Shown here piece after piece: positions 17,644-28,589 of a stretch of DNA of 64,000 bases (its first letter is position 1; each line of letters starts with the position of its first letter). The notes under the pieces were generated by a model, which saw only the letters and a list, made by a program, of their open reading frames with translations, searched no databases and was not told the DNA's origin. Made by a program: the position numbers and the translations under genes. Source of the DNA: Cryobacterium sp. Y57 (GTDB lineage: Bacteria; Actinomycetota; Actinomycetes; Actinomycetales; Microbacteriaceae); NCBI RefSeq assembly GCF_002929505.1, contig NZ_PJJL01000067.1, positions 62,001-126,000 on the forward strand. Direction: 5' to 3'.

Positions 17644-17649
17644 TAGAGT
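17644..17649 (+). promoter_or_regulatory. -10 box giving a leaderless start for the carboxylase beta gene
   Basis: TAGAGT lies 6 nt before the GTG start at 17656, and no Shine-Dalgarno sequence is visible, so transcription probably begins at the start codon. No good -35 is seen. Confidence 0.5.
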
Positions 17650-17655
17650 GAAACG

Positions 17656-19256
<1,601 letters not shown>

Positions 19257-19260
<4 letters not shown>

Positions 19261-19526
19261 AGACATCCCACACCGCGATGCCGGCCAACACCGGGCGGCC
19301 GAAGCCGTCCGAGTTCGATCCGTCGGAGCTGGTTTTTGTGACCCACCGTGTCAGTGACGTCGAGGTGTCGGCGGTGACGGCCATCATCCGTGGCCTGTTG
19401 CGGGAAGAATCCGACGAGCGCCGGGCCGCGCCGGAACTCGGTCAAAGTGCCTGGCAGCAGAACCAGCGCCCGATGCGGGTTCCGGTGCACCCGGGCGCCA
19501 ACCGCTGGCGCGGCTTCAGCGGCTGA
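19257..19526 (+). CDS. accE: Acyl-CoA carboxylase epsilon subunit
   Basis: AccE is a small accessory subunit found in actinobacterial acyl-CoA carboxylases, where it stabilises or activates the alpha-beta complex. The 89-residue protein shows '[20 protein letters not shown]', '[11 protein letters not shown]' and the closing '[11 protein letters not shown]', matching the epsilon pattern (valine-rich helix, conserved Trp, terminal W-R-x-S-G). It starts with GTG overlapping the beta-subunit stop, so the two are translationally coupled. Confidence 0.83.
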
Positions 19527-19634
19527 TGCGTGCATCCCCCGGTGCGTGTGTCCTCCTAAATGCCGACTGTGCGGATGAGTTCGATAGTGCAGACTGATCA
19601 AGCTCGGTGATGCTCCTGGAGTGTCATCACCAAT

Positions 19635-19664
19635 CATTCGCTGACTAGGGTAAGCGAGCGAATG
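19635..19664 (+). other. Short inverted repeat downstream of accE
   Basis: CATTCGCT (19635-19642) pairs with AGCGAATG (19657-19664) around 14 nt. It could be an attenuating or 3'-protecting hairpin ahead of the strong terminator at 19717. Confidence 0.3.
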
Positions 19665-19716
19665 TGTTGGGGGTGAGAACGGATGGCATTCGGGTTGTCG
19701 TCCTTTCTCGAATAAT

Positions 19717-19750
19717 CGAAAGGGGATCAGCTTCGGCTGATCCCCTTTCG
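19717..19750. terminator. Strong bidirectional hairpin between accE and the kinase-like gene
   Basis: A perfect 15-bp stem (19717-19731 with 19736-19750) is closed by a TTCG tetraloop. It lies between convergent genes and should stop transcription from both sides. The rest of the 251-bp gap holds only the weaker repeat at 19635. Confidence 0.85.
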
Positions 19751-19777
19751 CGTATGCCCCGCCTGACGCCGTCAGGC

Positions 19778-20827
19778 TCAGCCGGAAACGACGCGTGCGA
19801 CCTTTCGGGGAATTTCTATCCACAGGTCTACTTCTTCTTCACCGGACGAGTCCGGTCCGAGGGCGCTCACGGCCGGGTCAGGGCTACTCAGGCCCACCAC
19901 GGTGACCGCGATGGTCTCGCTGTCGGCAGATGTACGAGCAATGATCCTGTCGGCCGTGGTGCCGCCGATGGCGGTTGCCAGGGTGTTGAGCACGCTCTCC
20001 AGGGCGGAACCGTTGAGATCGTCTATCCCGCCTTCATCGAGCAGGGTGACGCTCGCACCGCGTCGACGGGCGGCCATGACCTGTTCGCGCACGGCGTGGT
20101 TGAGCAGACGCCGCCCACGGATTTCGTCGCGAATTGCTGCTTCGAGCAGTCGGCACTCCTGCCGGTCGTCCGCGCTGAGATCGCCATCGCTTTCGCTGAT
20201 GCGCCGTAGCATGGGCATGGCCAGTCGCATGGTTTGGGTCAACCGTACCTGGCGCTCATAGAGGTGGGCCTCCTGAGCGGCATGCCATCCGCTCGCCTCC
20301 CGCTCGGCCCTTCCATACTGGCGGGCATCCCGGTTGGCCTTCACAAGTGCTCTCGACAGCAGCGTGGCCGCGACCACCCAGACCACGCTGCCGATGACGC
20401 CCAGGTGTCCCAGCTCGCCGACACCAGCCCAAACGACACTGTGCAGCACGAGCATGCCGACACCCAGCAGGGCCAGCTGCGGGCGTTTGCGGGCAGCGGT
20501 GATCGTCATGAGAGTGCCGATCGCGGCCACGTACCAGGTGGCATACCCGAGCTTGTCGGAAGATCCGTCGAGCTGGCTGCCCACGATCAGTGGAATCGCC
20601 ACCGAAACACCCACGTTGAACAGGGCCAGCGGCAGCGACAGGCGCATGCGGCTGGTCCAAAGGCTCGCAACCGTCGCCACGATATACAGGCCCATCGCCG
20701 CCACAATCGGCGCTGCCGATGCCGGCTGGTCGAGCGAATATACGCCGAGCAGCACATGGTAGCCCGAGAAGAAAGCGGCCACGATGAGTGCCAGGGTGCG
20801 AGAAACAACCATGGAACCGGCCATCAT
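19778..20827 (-). CDS. Six-TM protein with degenerate histidine-kinase-like cytoplasmic half
   Basis: The first 180 residues have six hydrophobic segments. They are followed by a linker ('HAAQEAHLYERQVRLTQTM') and a region whose layout resembles a HisKA_3/HATPase module, but no phospho-accepting His motif and no N, G1 or G2 box can be found; 'ALESVLNTLATAIGG' stands where the N-box would be. It is the last gene after a NarL-type regulator and a real kinase, with ATGA overlap to the kinase. It may act as a sensor partner or pseudokinase (inference). Confidence 0.7.
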   Translation of the reverse strand: MMAGSMVVSRTLALIVAAFFSGYHVLLGVYSLDQPASAAPIVAAMGLYIVATVASLWTSRMRLSLPLALFNVGVSVAIPLIVGSQLDGSSDKLGYATWYVAAIGTLMTITAARKRPQLALLGVGMLVLHSVVWAGVGELGHLGVIGSVVWVVAATLLSRALVKANRDARQYGRAEREASGWHAAQEAHLYERQVRLTQTMRLAMPMLRRISESDGDLSADDRQECRLLEAAIRDEIRGRRLLNHAVREQVMAARRRGASVTLLDEGGIDDLNGSALESVLNTLATAIGGTTADRIIARTSADSETIAVTVVGLSSPDPAVSALGPDSSGEEEVDLWIEIPRKVARVVSG

Positions 20828-22218
20828 CGGGTGCCGGCGTCTCGCCCGGACGGGGAGCCCTTCGACTCGGCCGGCTGGTCACCGCTTGCCTGGTTCGGCT
20901 CGTCGGGCCGCGGCCAGGTGAGGGTGATAGTCGTGCCGTGGCCCAGGCTCGTGCGCAGAACGGCCACGCCACCGGCGGTGGCCACCCGGTCATGGATCGA
21001 CACGCGCAGCCCTAAACGACCGCTGGCGACGCTGGAAACGTCGAAACCGCGGCCGGTGTCACTGATGCAGATGATGCATCCGCTCTGGTCGTCACCGCTC
21101 ACAGTGACGGCGCGCGATTGTGTGGGGCCCGCGTGCTGCACGCTGTTGACCATGGCCTGCACGCTAGCCGAGTAGAGGGCCTCCGCGGCGTGCTCGGGAA
21201 GGATGAGGCCGGCCACGCACAGCTCGGTCACGGTGAACATCCCGGTCGCCATCGCGGCGGAACGAATACGCGCCGCGAGTTGGCTGACGCTGACCGCGAC
21301 ATCATCGACGTTTCGGTCTCCGCTGGCCACCTGCAAGCGGATGATGGCGCTGCGCGCCATAGCGGCGGCCAGCTCGGCTCCCTTGGCATTGCGCACGCCT
21401 GCCGCCGAGAGCAGCGTCGCCAGCACACTGTCGTGCACGATGGAGTCGACCTCAACCCGTTCAACCTCAGTCGCGTGATGTCGTACCGCTACGGCGTATT
21501 TGGCGAGTGCGTTGGACTGGGCAGTATCGACTTGTGCTGTGGCCTGGCGCAGTACGTAGATGATGATGAGCACCGTTCCGCCGAGCAGCATGGCGTAGAA
21601 AGTGTCGAGCACGGCGACCAGGTTCTCGGCCTCACCGCCGGAGGGCAATACCCGCAGGAGCCCGAAGGTGACCGGAGTAACCACGGTGTAGACGACCGCC
21701 CACGCCAAGGGCAGTGCAATGGCCGCGCACGAGGTGGCGACACCGCAGAGGTACCAGAGCCACGGTCTACTCGCGAGCACCGCGGTGGGATCGATCATGA
21801 GTGGCGGCCACACAAAAAGTGCGACGAGATACACGGCCGCGACTGCGCCCGCAGCGGTTCGGATGCCCTCCCGGGTCAGTGTCGCGGTGACGAAGATCAC
21901 AATCACCAGTGCCAGAACGATCGCAATGGGCACGGCCGCCGAAGCTTTGCGACTGTCCAGTTGCCCGAGCATGACCGGCAGGGTCTGCAGGGCGAAGATC
22001 ACAGCGACGGCGGCCACCGACCGCGACAGCACAATTTCGATCTGGGCGCGGCTGATCGGGTTGCGCGGCTGTCGCGCGCGGTCGAACAGACTGCCGTCGG
22101 CCTGGAATCCGTCGGTCTGCAATCCATCGTCACCGACCTCGGTGAACGGTTTAGTTGCCGTGAAGACCAGGGTACCCTGGCGGTTCTGGTCGCCCTCGCG
22201 GGCGGCCCGTTTAGACAC
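20824..22218 (-). CDS. Sensor histidine kinase (NarL-system type)
   Basis: Several hydrophobic segments (roughly residues 55-220) precede 'DSIVHDSVLATLLSAAG' (HisKA_3-like with the candidate phospho-His) and an HATPase domain with 'ISDTGRGFDVSS' and 'GRLGLRVSIHDRV'. It should phosphorylate the regulator encoded just upstream. GTG 22218 overlaps that gene's stop by 8 bp and gives 464 residues; the ORF to 22320 lies inside the upstream gene. The HisKA motif is a divergent form, as the usual E-R-x-R-I-A-R-E-L-H-D is not seen. Confidence 0.8.
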   Translation of the reverse strand: MSKRAAREGDQNRQGTLVFTATKPFTEVGDDGLQTDGFQADGSLFDRARQPRNPISRAQIEIVLSRSVAAVAVIFALQTLPVMLGQLDSRKASAAVPIAIVLALVIVIFVTATLTREGIRTAAGAVAAVYLVALFVWPPLMIDPTAVLASRPWLWYLCGVATSCAAIALPLAWAVVYTVVTPVTFGLLRVLPSGGEAENLVAVLDTFYAMLLGGTVLIIIYVLRQATAQVDTAQSNALAKYAVAVRHHATEVERVEVDSIVHDSVLATLLSAAGVRNAKGAELAAAMARSAIIRLQVASGDRNVDDVAVSVSQLAARIRSAAMATGMFTVTELCVAGLILPEHAAEALYSASVQAMVNSVQHAGPTQSRAVTVSGDDQSGCIICISDTGRGFDVSSVASGRLGLRVSIHDRVATAGGVAVLRTSLGHGTTITLTWPRPDEPNQASGDQPAESKGSPSGRDAGTR

Positions 22219-22918
22219 CGCGGTCAGCTTCGGCGGCGTCGAGCCCGGGCAGGATTCCATCTTCGACGGCGCGACGCAGCAGGTCGACCTTGGTCGGAGC
22301 GGGACGCCCGACCTCGACATACTTCACCCGAATACGGTCGAGGTATTCGCGGGCGGTGGAGTGCGCAATGCCGAGCTGCATGGCGACCATCTTGAGCGGC
22401 AGTCCCGAAGCATAGAGGTGCAGCACGTCGCGTTCGCGGCGGCCGAGCTGCGCCTTGGCGAAGTCGCGGTCGGCGTCGATGGCGCTGGCCCATTCGAGGT
22501 TGTTGAGTACATCACCTCGGGCAACGGATGCGACGGCCGCCATGACGGTGGTGGTCGGGGACGACTTGGGAATGACTCCGGCAGCGCCGGCAGCGAGGGC
22601 TTCTCGCACCGAAGCGACGCGGTCGGCAATGCTGTGTACGAGCACAGCGGAGCCGGTGGTCGCCGCCAGGTGCACGTTGTCGGTGACGAGCGACCCGTCG
22701 CCGAGCGAGAGGTCGAGCACGATCACGTCGCAGGTGCGCCCGGCGAGACCGTCGATGAGTCCTTGAGCGGTTGCTGCCGCGAACAGGACTTCATAGCCGG
22801 CGTTCTCGCAGGCGGCCTGTAAGCCCAGTCGCACCGACTCGTGGTCGTCGACAATTCCGACCCGAACGGGGGTATCGGGGGGAATGGATGGTGCGGAATC
22901 AATAGCTGCGTGGCTCAC
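22211..22918 (-). CDS. NarL/FixJ-family response regulator
   Basis: The N-terminal receiver has 'VRVGIVDDHESVRLGLQ', the phospho-acceptor Asp in 'DVIVLDLSLGDG' and Lys in 'GVIPKSSP'. Residues about 160-225 form a LuxR-type helix-turn-helix ('LGRRERDVLHLYASGLPLKM' and 'IAHSTAREYLDRIRVKY'). It binds DNA once phosphorylated, with the kinase encoded next as its likely partner. It starts with GTG, 38 bp downstream of the RNA methyltransferase gene. The stimulus is unknown. Confidence 0.9.
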   Translation of the reverse strand: MSHAAIDSAPSIPPDTPVRVGIVDDHESVRLGLQAACENAGYEVLFAAATAQGLIDGLAGRTCDVIVLDLSLGDGSLVTDNVHLAATTGSAVLVHSIADRVASVREALAAGAAGVIPKSSPTTTVMAAVASVARGDVLNNLEWASAIDADRDFAKAQLGRRERDVLHLYASGLPLKMVAMQLGIAHSTAREYLDRIRVKYVEVGRPAPTKVDLLRRAVEDGILPGLDAAEADRGV

Positions 22919-22956
22919 GGTAGGGCTGCCTTCGGTTTGTCTGGTCTCAACGATAG

Positions 22957-24273
22957 CTATTTGCAGAGCAGTGCGACGGCCTCGACGTGGTGGGTATTGG
23001 GAAACAGGTCGAAAGCACGCAGGTTCTTCAGCTCATACCCCTGCGTTCGAAACAGCGCCACGTCACGGGCGAGAGCTACGGGGTCACAGGCCACATAGAC
23101 GATTTGTTGGGGTGCGAGGGCGACCAGCTGATCGACGACGGCCTTGCCGGCGCCGGAGCGCGGCGGGTCGAGCACTACCGTCGCGGCGGCGAGGCGGGCC
23201 CGTTCGGAGGCATCCGCTTCGCGCAGCAGTCGTTGCAGAAAACGGTCGACCCGCTCGGCTTCGGCGGTCGCACCGGCCCATTCCTTGAGGTTGCGAGCGG
23301 CGAAAGCGACCGCTTCGGGGTCGCTCTCCACCGAGGTGATGCGGGTCGTCGGGCCGAATTTATCGCCGACGGCCGCTGCGAGCAGGCCGACACCGCCGTA
23401 GAGGTCGAGGTTGGAGGCGCGCGGGTCGAACGTGGCGGGGTCGATGATGTTCTGCACCGCGTGGTAGAGGGTATCGGCGGCCATCGAGTGCACCTGCCAG
23501 AAGCCCGAGCGGTCCAATTCGAACTCGCGGTCGGCGACGATCTCGTGAATGAGACCGTGCGGCACCCGCTTGGGCTTACCGTTCAGATCTTTGGCGGAGA
23601 CGAGCACCTGCACGTCGCCCTTGCTCGGCGCGACCAGGTCGACTGTCGCCGCGTTGTGGAACAGGGTGTCGAGTGGGGCTCGCAGTTCGAGCTCGTGCTC
23701 GGCGAGCGGCAGATCATCGACCGGGATGACGCGGTGGCTGCGGGCTGCGTACGGGCCGATGGTTCCGTCGGCGGCCACGTGCAGACTGACTCTGGTGCGC
23801 CATCCGGTACCGTCCATCGCGTCGCCGGGGCTGGCCTTCGCGCTGACCGCGACCGGCTCCACGACGACATCAGTACTGATCCCGGCCATGCGCTGCAGAG
23901 CATCGGAGAGCACCTGGCGCTTGAGTTCGCGTTGGAAGCCGAGCTCGATGTGGCCGAATTCGGCGCCGCCGGCGCGGTCTTCGGGGGCGCGATCAACGGA
24001 TGCCGCACTCCAGATGTGCGGCTGACGTTCGGGGGCTTCGTCGAGGACGGTGACCGTTTCGGCGCGCCAGAAGCTTTTGTGATTCGCCTCGGTGAGGCGG
24101 GCGCGCACCCGTTCACCCGGAAGGGTGTCGCTGACGAAAATCACGCGCCCCTCGTGGCGGGCGATGAAGATTCCCCCGTGGGCGACGTTGGTGATAGTCA
24201 GTTCAAGCTCGTCGCCGACACTCGCCGAGGATGTCGGCTCAAAGGCCTGGGGCTGGTGACTCGTGTTGCTCAT
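22957..24273 (-). CDS. TRAM-domain RNA 5-methyluridine methyltransferase (TrmA/RumA family)
   Basis: Residues 15-75 resemble a TRAM RNA-binding domain ('GDELELTITNVAHGGIFIAR'). The SAM domain follows with 'NLDLYGGVGLLAAAVG', 'VVLDPPRSGAGKAVVDQL' and 'IVYVACDPVALARDV', where the Cys in 'VACDP' is the nucleophile. It should make m5U in tRNA or rRNA. The cysteines that hold the [4Fe-4S] cluster in RumA are missing ('AGGAEFGHIEL' stands at the usual C-G-G-C-x-x-Q-H site), so it is probably cluster-free. Confidence 0.88.
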   Translation of the reverse strand: MSNTSHQPQAFEPTSSASVGDELELTITNVAHGGIFIARHEGRVIFVSDTLPGERVRARLTEANHKSFWRAETVTVLDEAPERQPHIWSAASVDRAPEDRAGGAEFGHIELGFQRELKRQVLSDALQRMAGISTDVVVEPVAVSAKASPGDAMDGTGWRTRVSLHVAADGTIGPYAARSHRVIPVDDLPLAEHELELRAPLDTLFHNAATVDLVAPSKGDVQVLVSAKDLNGKPKRVPHGLIHEIVADREFELDRSGFWQVHSMAADTLYHAVQNIIDPATFDPRASNLDLYGGVGLLAAAVGDKFGPTTRITSVESDPEAVAFAARNLKEWAGATAEAERVDRFLQRLLREADASERARLAAATVVLDPPRSGAGKAVVDQLVALAPQQIVYVACDPVALARDVALFRTQGYELKNLRAFDLFPNTHHVEAVALLCK

Positions 24274-24355
24274 CTAATGATGATCCCACACCCCCTCACC
24301 TGCTGCCCCTCCTCGCCTGCTTGAATAGATGCTCACCCTTCGTTGAAAGGACCGC

Positions 24356-25006
24356 ATGCGCCTCTACCTGGCTTCCACGTCTCCGGCTCGCCTCGCCCTA
24401 CTGCGCGCGGCCGGCATCGAACCCGTACTGATCAACCCCGACGTCGATGAGGCCCGGGTCGTCGCCGAAGCCGAGGCCGCGGTGGGTTCCGCTCTGGAGC
24501 CGCGAATACTCGTGGAACTGCTGGCGCGCGCGAAAGCGGAAGCGGCGGTATCCGCTTCGCTACAGAAACCGCTGACCGGGCTGTTGCTGGGCGGCGACTC
24601 GGTGTTCGTGCTCGACGGCGTTATCTACGGCAAGCCGCACACCGCTGAGGCTGCGCGGGAACGCTGGGAGCGCCAGCGCGGGCGCACGGGAACGCTGTAT
24701 TCAGGGCACTGGCTGATCGAGGTCGCCGACGGCGTGCCTGGCCGGGCGATCGGCGCGGCCGCAGTGGCCGAGGTGACCTTCGCCGACGACCTCGACGACG
24801 CCGAGCTCGACGCCTATATCGCCACCGGGGAGCCTTTATTCGTGGCAGGCGCATTCACCATCGACAGCCTCGGCGCTCCTTTTATCACGAGCATCATCGG
24901 CGATCCCTCCACCGTGGTGGGATTGTCGCTTCCAACGCTGCGGCGGCTGGTGCGCGCTCTGGGGCACGAGTGGCCAACCCTGTGGAATCGCCCCGGAGCA
25001 TTGTAA
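24356..25006 (+). CDS. maf: Maf-family nucleotide pyrophosphatase
   Basis: Maf proteins hydrolyse non-canonical or excess nucleoside triphosphates. The 216-residue protein begins 'MRLYLASTSPARLALLRAAG' (S-T-S-x-x-R loop) and has 'LLLGGDSVFVLDGVIYGKP' and 'ATGEPLFVAGAFTIDSLG', family landmarks. Maf usually has a G-x-A-G-x-(Y/F) pattern here, and this version is slightly divergent. AAAGGA precedes ATG by 5 nt. It is divergent from the RNA methyltransferase and is followed by the carboxylase alpha gene, a frequent actinobacterial order. Confidence 0.87.
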   Translation: MRLYLASTSPARLALLRAAGIEPVLINPDVDEARVVAEAEAAVGSALEPRILVELLARAKAEAAVSASLQKPLTGLLLGGDSVFVLDGVIYGKPHTAEAARERWERQRGRTGTLYSGHWLIEVADGVPGRAIGAAAVAEVTFADDLDDAELDAYIATGEPLFVAGAFTIDSLGAPFITSIIGDPSTVVGLSLPTLRRLVRALGHEWPTLWNRPGAL

Positions 25007-25077
25007 TTGTAGGCATCCACAATAATCTGCCGGGTCTTTTTGTGGGACAGAACCAAAAGGGATGCGACGGCGGGCAA

Positions 25078-25083
25078 TAGGCT
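25078..25083 (+). promoter_or_regulatory. -10 box giving a leaderless start for the carboxylase alpha gene
   Basis: TAGGCT ends 8 nt before GTG 25092, and no Shine-Dalgarno is present. No clear -35 is seen. Confidence 0.45.
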
Positions 25084-25091
25084 AAGTGATT

Positions 25092-26864
25092 GTGTCACTC
25101 ATAACGAAGGTCCTCATCGCCAACCGAGGCGAGATCGCCGTTCGGGTCATCCGTGCCGCGAAAGATAGTGGAATTCTCTCTGTCGCCGTCTACGCCGACC
25201 AGGATCGCGACTCTCTCCATGCCCGTCTGGCCGATGAGGCGTACGGTCTCGACGGCACTACCGGCGCCGAAACGTACCTAATCATCGACAAGATCCTCTC
25301 GGTCGCCCGACGTTCCGGCGCCGACGCCGTGCACCCCGGTTACGGCTTTCTGGCCGAGAATGCCGATTTCGCCCGCGCTGTGATCGGCGCCGGCCTGACC
25401 TGGATCGGGCCCTCGCCCGAAGCCATCGAGCAGCTCGGCGACAAGGTCTCGGCTCGCAAAATTGCCGAAAAGGTCAACGCCCCCATGGCGCCGGGCACAC
25501 TGAACCCCTGCAGCGACGCAGCCGAGGTACTCGCCTTCGTTGATGTGCACGGCCTGCCCGTGGCGATCAAGGCTGCCTTCGGTGGTGGCGGACGCGGCCT
25601 CAAGGTGGCCCGCACCCGCGACGAGGTGGCCGAGATGTTTGATTCCGCCACCCGGGAGGCCATCACCGCTTTCGGTCGCGGCGAATGCTTCGTCGAGAAG
25701 TACCTCGATTCCCCCCGCCACGTCGAGACCCAGTGCCTGGCCGATATGCACGGCAACGTCGTCGTCGTGTCGACCCGCGACTGCTCGCTGCAACGCCGGC
25801 ACCAGAAGCTCGTCGAAGAAGCGCCGGCCCCGTTCCTCACCGATGCGCAGCGCGACGAGATGTACCGCGCTTCCAAGGCCATCCTCAAAGAGGTCGGCTA
25901 CCTCGGCGCCGGCACCTGCGAGTTTCTCATCGGCCAGGACGGAACGGTGTCGTTCCTCGAGGTCAACACCCGCCTGCAGGTTGAGCACACGGTCTCCGAA
26001 GAGGTCACCGGCATCGACCTGGTGCGCGAGCAGTTCCGCCTCGCCGAGGGTGGCGAGCTCACCTACGGTGACCCCGTCGCATCCGCTCACTCCTTTGAAT
26101 TTCGTATCAACGGAGAGGATGCCGGCCGCGGCTTTCTGCCAGCGCCCGGCCCGGTACACGTGTTCAGGCCCGCGGGCGGTCCCGGCGTGCGCGTCGACAC
26201 CGGCGTACAGTCTGGTGACGTGATCAGCGGATCGTTCGACTCACTTTTGGCCAAGCTCATTGTCACCGGCGCGACCCGCGAGGAAGCCCTCGAGCGTTCG
26301 CGCCGGGCCCTCGACGAGTTCGAGGTCGCCGGTCTGCCCACCGTGCTGCCCTTTCACCGCAAGGTCGTGCGCGACCCCGCCTTCGCGCCGACCGACGGCA
26401 AACCGTTCACCGTCTTCACTCGCTGGATCGAGACCGAGTTCGAGAACGACATCGAACCGTGGAGCGGCAGCACGGAAGACGCTGTCGGTCAGCAGAAACG
26501 CCACAGCATCGTCGTCGAGGTGGAGGGGCGGCGCATTGAGGTCACCCTGCCCACCCGACTGTTGCCCGGTGGCGCAAGCGCCCGCTCGGTCGGCCCAGCC
26601 CCGAAGCGTCGCGGCGGCCTGCACTCCGTCGACACCGCCACCGGAGACGCCGTCACGGCGCCGATGCAGGCGACCATCATCAAACTGCTCGTTGCTGAGG
26701 GTGACACCGTGATCAAGGGAGACCTGCTACTCGTACTCGAGGCCATGAAAATGGAGCAGCCGCTCGTTGCCCACCGTGACGGTACGGTCGGCAACGTCGC
26801 CGCTGTCGTCGGCGAAACGGTCTCCTCCGGCAGCGTGCTGCTCACGGTCTCTGACGCCGCTTAG
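25092..26864 (+). CDS. accA: Acyl-CoA carboxylase alpha subunit (biotin carboxylase + BCCP)
   Basis: Residues 1-450 are biotin carboxylase: '[19 protein letters not shown]', '[15 protein letters not shown]', the ATP loop '[13 protein letters not shown]', '[20 protein letters not shown]' and '[10 protein letters not shown]'. The last 75 are a biotinyl domain with '[10 protein letters not shown]', whose Lys is biotinylated by BirA. The enzyme makes carboxybiotin for the beta subunit. GTG 25092 fits the leaderless -10 better than GTG 25086. Together with the genes at 17.7-19.5 kb it forms a complete acyl-CoA carboxylase. Confidence 0.95.
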   Translation: MSLITKVLIANRGEIAVRVIRAAKDSGILSVAVYADQDRDSLHARLADEAYGLDGTTGAETYLIIDKILSVARRSGADAVHPGYGFLAENADFARAVIGAGLTWIGPSPEAIEQLGDKVSARKIAEKVNAPMAPGTLNPCSDAAEVLAFVDVHGLPVAIKAAFGGGGRGLKVARTRDEVAEMFDSATREAITAFGRGECFVEKYLDSPRHVETQCLADMHGNVVVVSTRDCSLQRRHQKLVEEAPAPFLTDAQRDEMYRASKAILKEVGYLGAGTCEFLIGQDGTVSFLEVNTRLQVEHTVSEEVTGIDLVREQFRLAEGGELTYGDPVASAHSFEFRINGEDAGRGFLPAPGPVHVFRPAGGPGVRVDTGVQSGDVISGSFDSLLAKLIVTGATREEALERSRRALDEFEVAGLPTVLPFHRKVVRDPAFAPTDGKPFTVFTRWIETEFENDIEPWSGSTEDAVGQQKRHSIVVEVEGRRIEVTLPTRLLPGGASARSVGPAPKRRGGLHSVDTATGDAVTAPMQATIIKLLVAEGDTVIKGDLLLVLEAMKMEQPLVAHRDGTVGNVAAVVGETVSSGSVLLTVSDAA

Positions 26865-26972
26865 TCTTCGCCGTCGGCCGCGGGTTTTCGACAGCCCGCT
26901 TCGTTGACGGGGTTGGGAGCAAAGCATCCGCTCACCCGGCCCACCTCGAAAACTAACCGATGAAGTCCAGAG

Positions 26973-28409
26973 CTAGAGGACGATGTGCATGGCGCGCGCC
27001 GCATCCGTTATGGACCCGGTCAGCGAGGGATAGACCGGGAAGGTGCGTGCAACTTCGTCGACGGTGAGCCGGTGTTCGACGGCCAGTGCGAGCGGAAAGA
27101 TGAGTTCGCTGGCCTTGGGGGCAACGATGACGCCCCCGATGACCGTGCCGCTGCCGGTGCGGGCGAACAGCTTCACAAAGCCGTCCTTGATTCCCATCAT
27201 TTTCGCCCGCGGGTTTTGCGAGAGCGGAAGCTTGTAGATCTCACCCTGGGCGAGCCCGTCTTCGATCTGCTTCTGGGTGTAGCCGACGGTGGCGATTTCG
27301 GGCTGGGTGAAGATGTTCGCGGCAACGTTGCGAATCTCGATCGGGTTGACGGTGTCCCCCATGGCGTGGAACACCGCGGTGCGGCCCATCATCGATGCCA
27401 CGGATGCCAGCGGAATCTCGGTCGTGCAGTCGCCGGCTGCGTAGATGTTCGGAATCGAGGTGCGGGCAACCCGGTTGACCTGGATATGTCCGGAGTCGGT
27501 GATCTGCACGCCGGCCTGCTCGAGGCCGATGTTGGCGGTTTTTGGAATGGAGCCGACGGCGATGAGGCAGTGGCTGCCCTCGACCGTGCGGCCGTCTTCG
27601 AGCAGGGCGACGACGCCGGTCGTGGTGCGTTCAACCGAGGAGGCCCTCGACTTGGAGAGCACGATCATGCCGTTGCGTTTGAAGACGTTTTCGATGACGT
27701 TGGCGGCGTCGGCGTCTTCTCCCGGCAGAACCTGATCACGGCTGGAGATGAGAGTGACCTTCGCGCCGAGAGCGCGGTAGGCCGACGCGAACTCGGCGCC
27801 GGTGACGCCAGAGCCGACCACGATGAGGTGTTCGGGGATGGCCTTGAGGTTATAGAGCTGAGTCCAGGTGAGGATGCGCTCACCGTCGGGTAGCGCTGAC
27901 GCGAGCACGCGGGGGCTGGCGCCCACGGAGACGACGACAGTGTCGGCATCGATGCGGTCGAAGTCGGTGGCAGTTGAGTCGCCGGAGGTGGCGACGATGA
28001 TGCCCGTGGTGCCATCGAGACGGCCGTGGCCCTGGACATAGCGCACACCGGCACGGATGAGGGTGGCCTTCATGTCTTCGGACTGCTGGCGGGCGAGGGC
28101 GAGCAGTCGTTTATTCACGGCGGCCAGGTTGATGGCGACCTCGGGGCGCAGGGGCTTGCCGGTTTCGCCACGCACGAAGAACTGCACACCGAGGTCGGTC
28201 GCCTCGCCGATCGAGTTCGAGGCCTCCGCCGTGGCAATGAGGGATTTGGAAGGAACAACATCTGTTATCACGGCGGAACCGCCGACTCCGACGCTTTCGA
28301 TCAGGGTGACGTCGGCACCCTGTTGTGCTCCGGCGATGGCCGCTTCGTATCCGCCGGGCCCACCGCCCAATACTGCAATGCGTTGCTTGCGTTCGAACTC
28401 ATAGGCCAT
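26973..28409 (-). CDS. lpdA: NAD(P)H-quinone dehydrogenase of the disulfide reductase family
   Basis: The 478-residue flavoprotein has FAD and NAD loops ('IAVLGGGPGGYEAAIAG', 'VVGSGVTGAEFASAYRALG'), the second FAD site 'NIYAAGDCT' and a dimerisation domain. The redox motif C-x4-C is replaced by 'GVGGSAVITDVVPSKS', so it cannot act as a lipoamide or glutathione reductase. Mycobacterial LpdA (Rv3303c) has the same change and reduces quinones; the same role is inferred. The nucleoside phosphorylase and phosphohexomutase that follow on the other strand match the mycobacterial gene order. Confidence 0.88.
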   Translation of the reverse strand: MAYEFERKQRIAVLGGGPGGYEAAIAGAQQGADVTLIESVGVGGSAVITDVVPSKSLIATAEASNSIGEATDLGVQFFVRGETGKPLRPEVAINLAAVNKRLLALARQQSEDMKATLIRAGVRYVQGHGRLDGTTGIIVATSGDSTATDFDRIDADTVVVSVGASPRVLASALPDGERILTWTQLYNLKAIPEHLIVVGSGVTGAEFASAYRALGAKVTLISSRDQVLPGEDADAANVIENVFKRNGMIVLSKSRASSVERTTTGVVALLEDGRTVEGSHCLIAVGSIPKTANIGLEQAGVQITDSGHIQVNRVARTSIPNIYAAGDCTTEIPLASVASMMGRTAVFHAMGDTVNPIEIRNVAANIFTQPEIATVGYTQKQIEDGLAQGEIYKLPLSQNPRAKMMGIKDGFVKLFARTGSGTVIGGVIVAPKASELIFPLALAVEHRLTVDEVARTFPVYPSLTGSITDAARAMHIVL

Positions 28410-28577
28410 GTATCTATTCTCTCAAGGCGCGCAGTTCCCGCCAAACCGGTTCATCGACCGTATAGTCCGCGTGACCGTCAAAAAAAGCGAAATTGAGCCG
28501 ATTGATCGTCTCGGCGTCCGTTCGGCGCGCCGATGAGCAGAATTCGCTCAGAATCTCCGTGCCCGAGGCGGGGGTTC

Positions 28578-28583
28578 TAGAGT
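28578..28583 (+). promoter_or_regulatory. -10 box giving a leaderless start for the nucleoside phosphorylase gene
   Basis: TAGAGT lies 6 nt before ATG 28590, the same arrangement as at 17644, and no Shine-Dalgarno is seen. Confidence 0.5.
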
Positions 28584-28589
28584 AGTCAA

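Noticed and set aside
17521..17655. Small ORF starting at the ATG in the right arm of palindrome copy 1 (GCAGGAGTTATG)
   Set aside because: The AGGAG is only two bases from ATG, the sequence is part of the inverted repeat, and the ORF shows no recognisable protein.
26865..26972. Terminator between the carboxylase alpha gene and lpdA
   Set aside because: Only a five-base stem (GCGGG/CCCGC) can be drawn, too weak to call.
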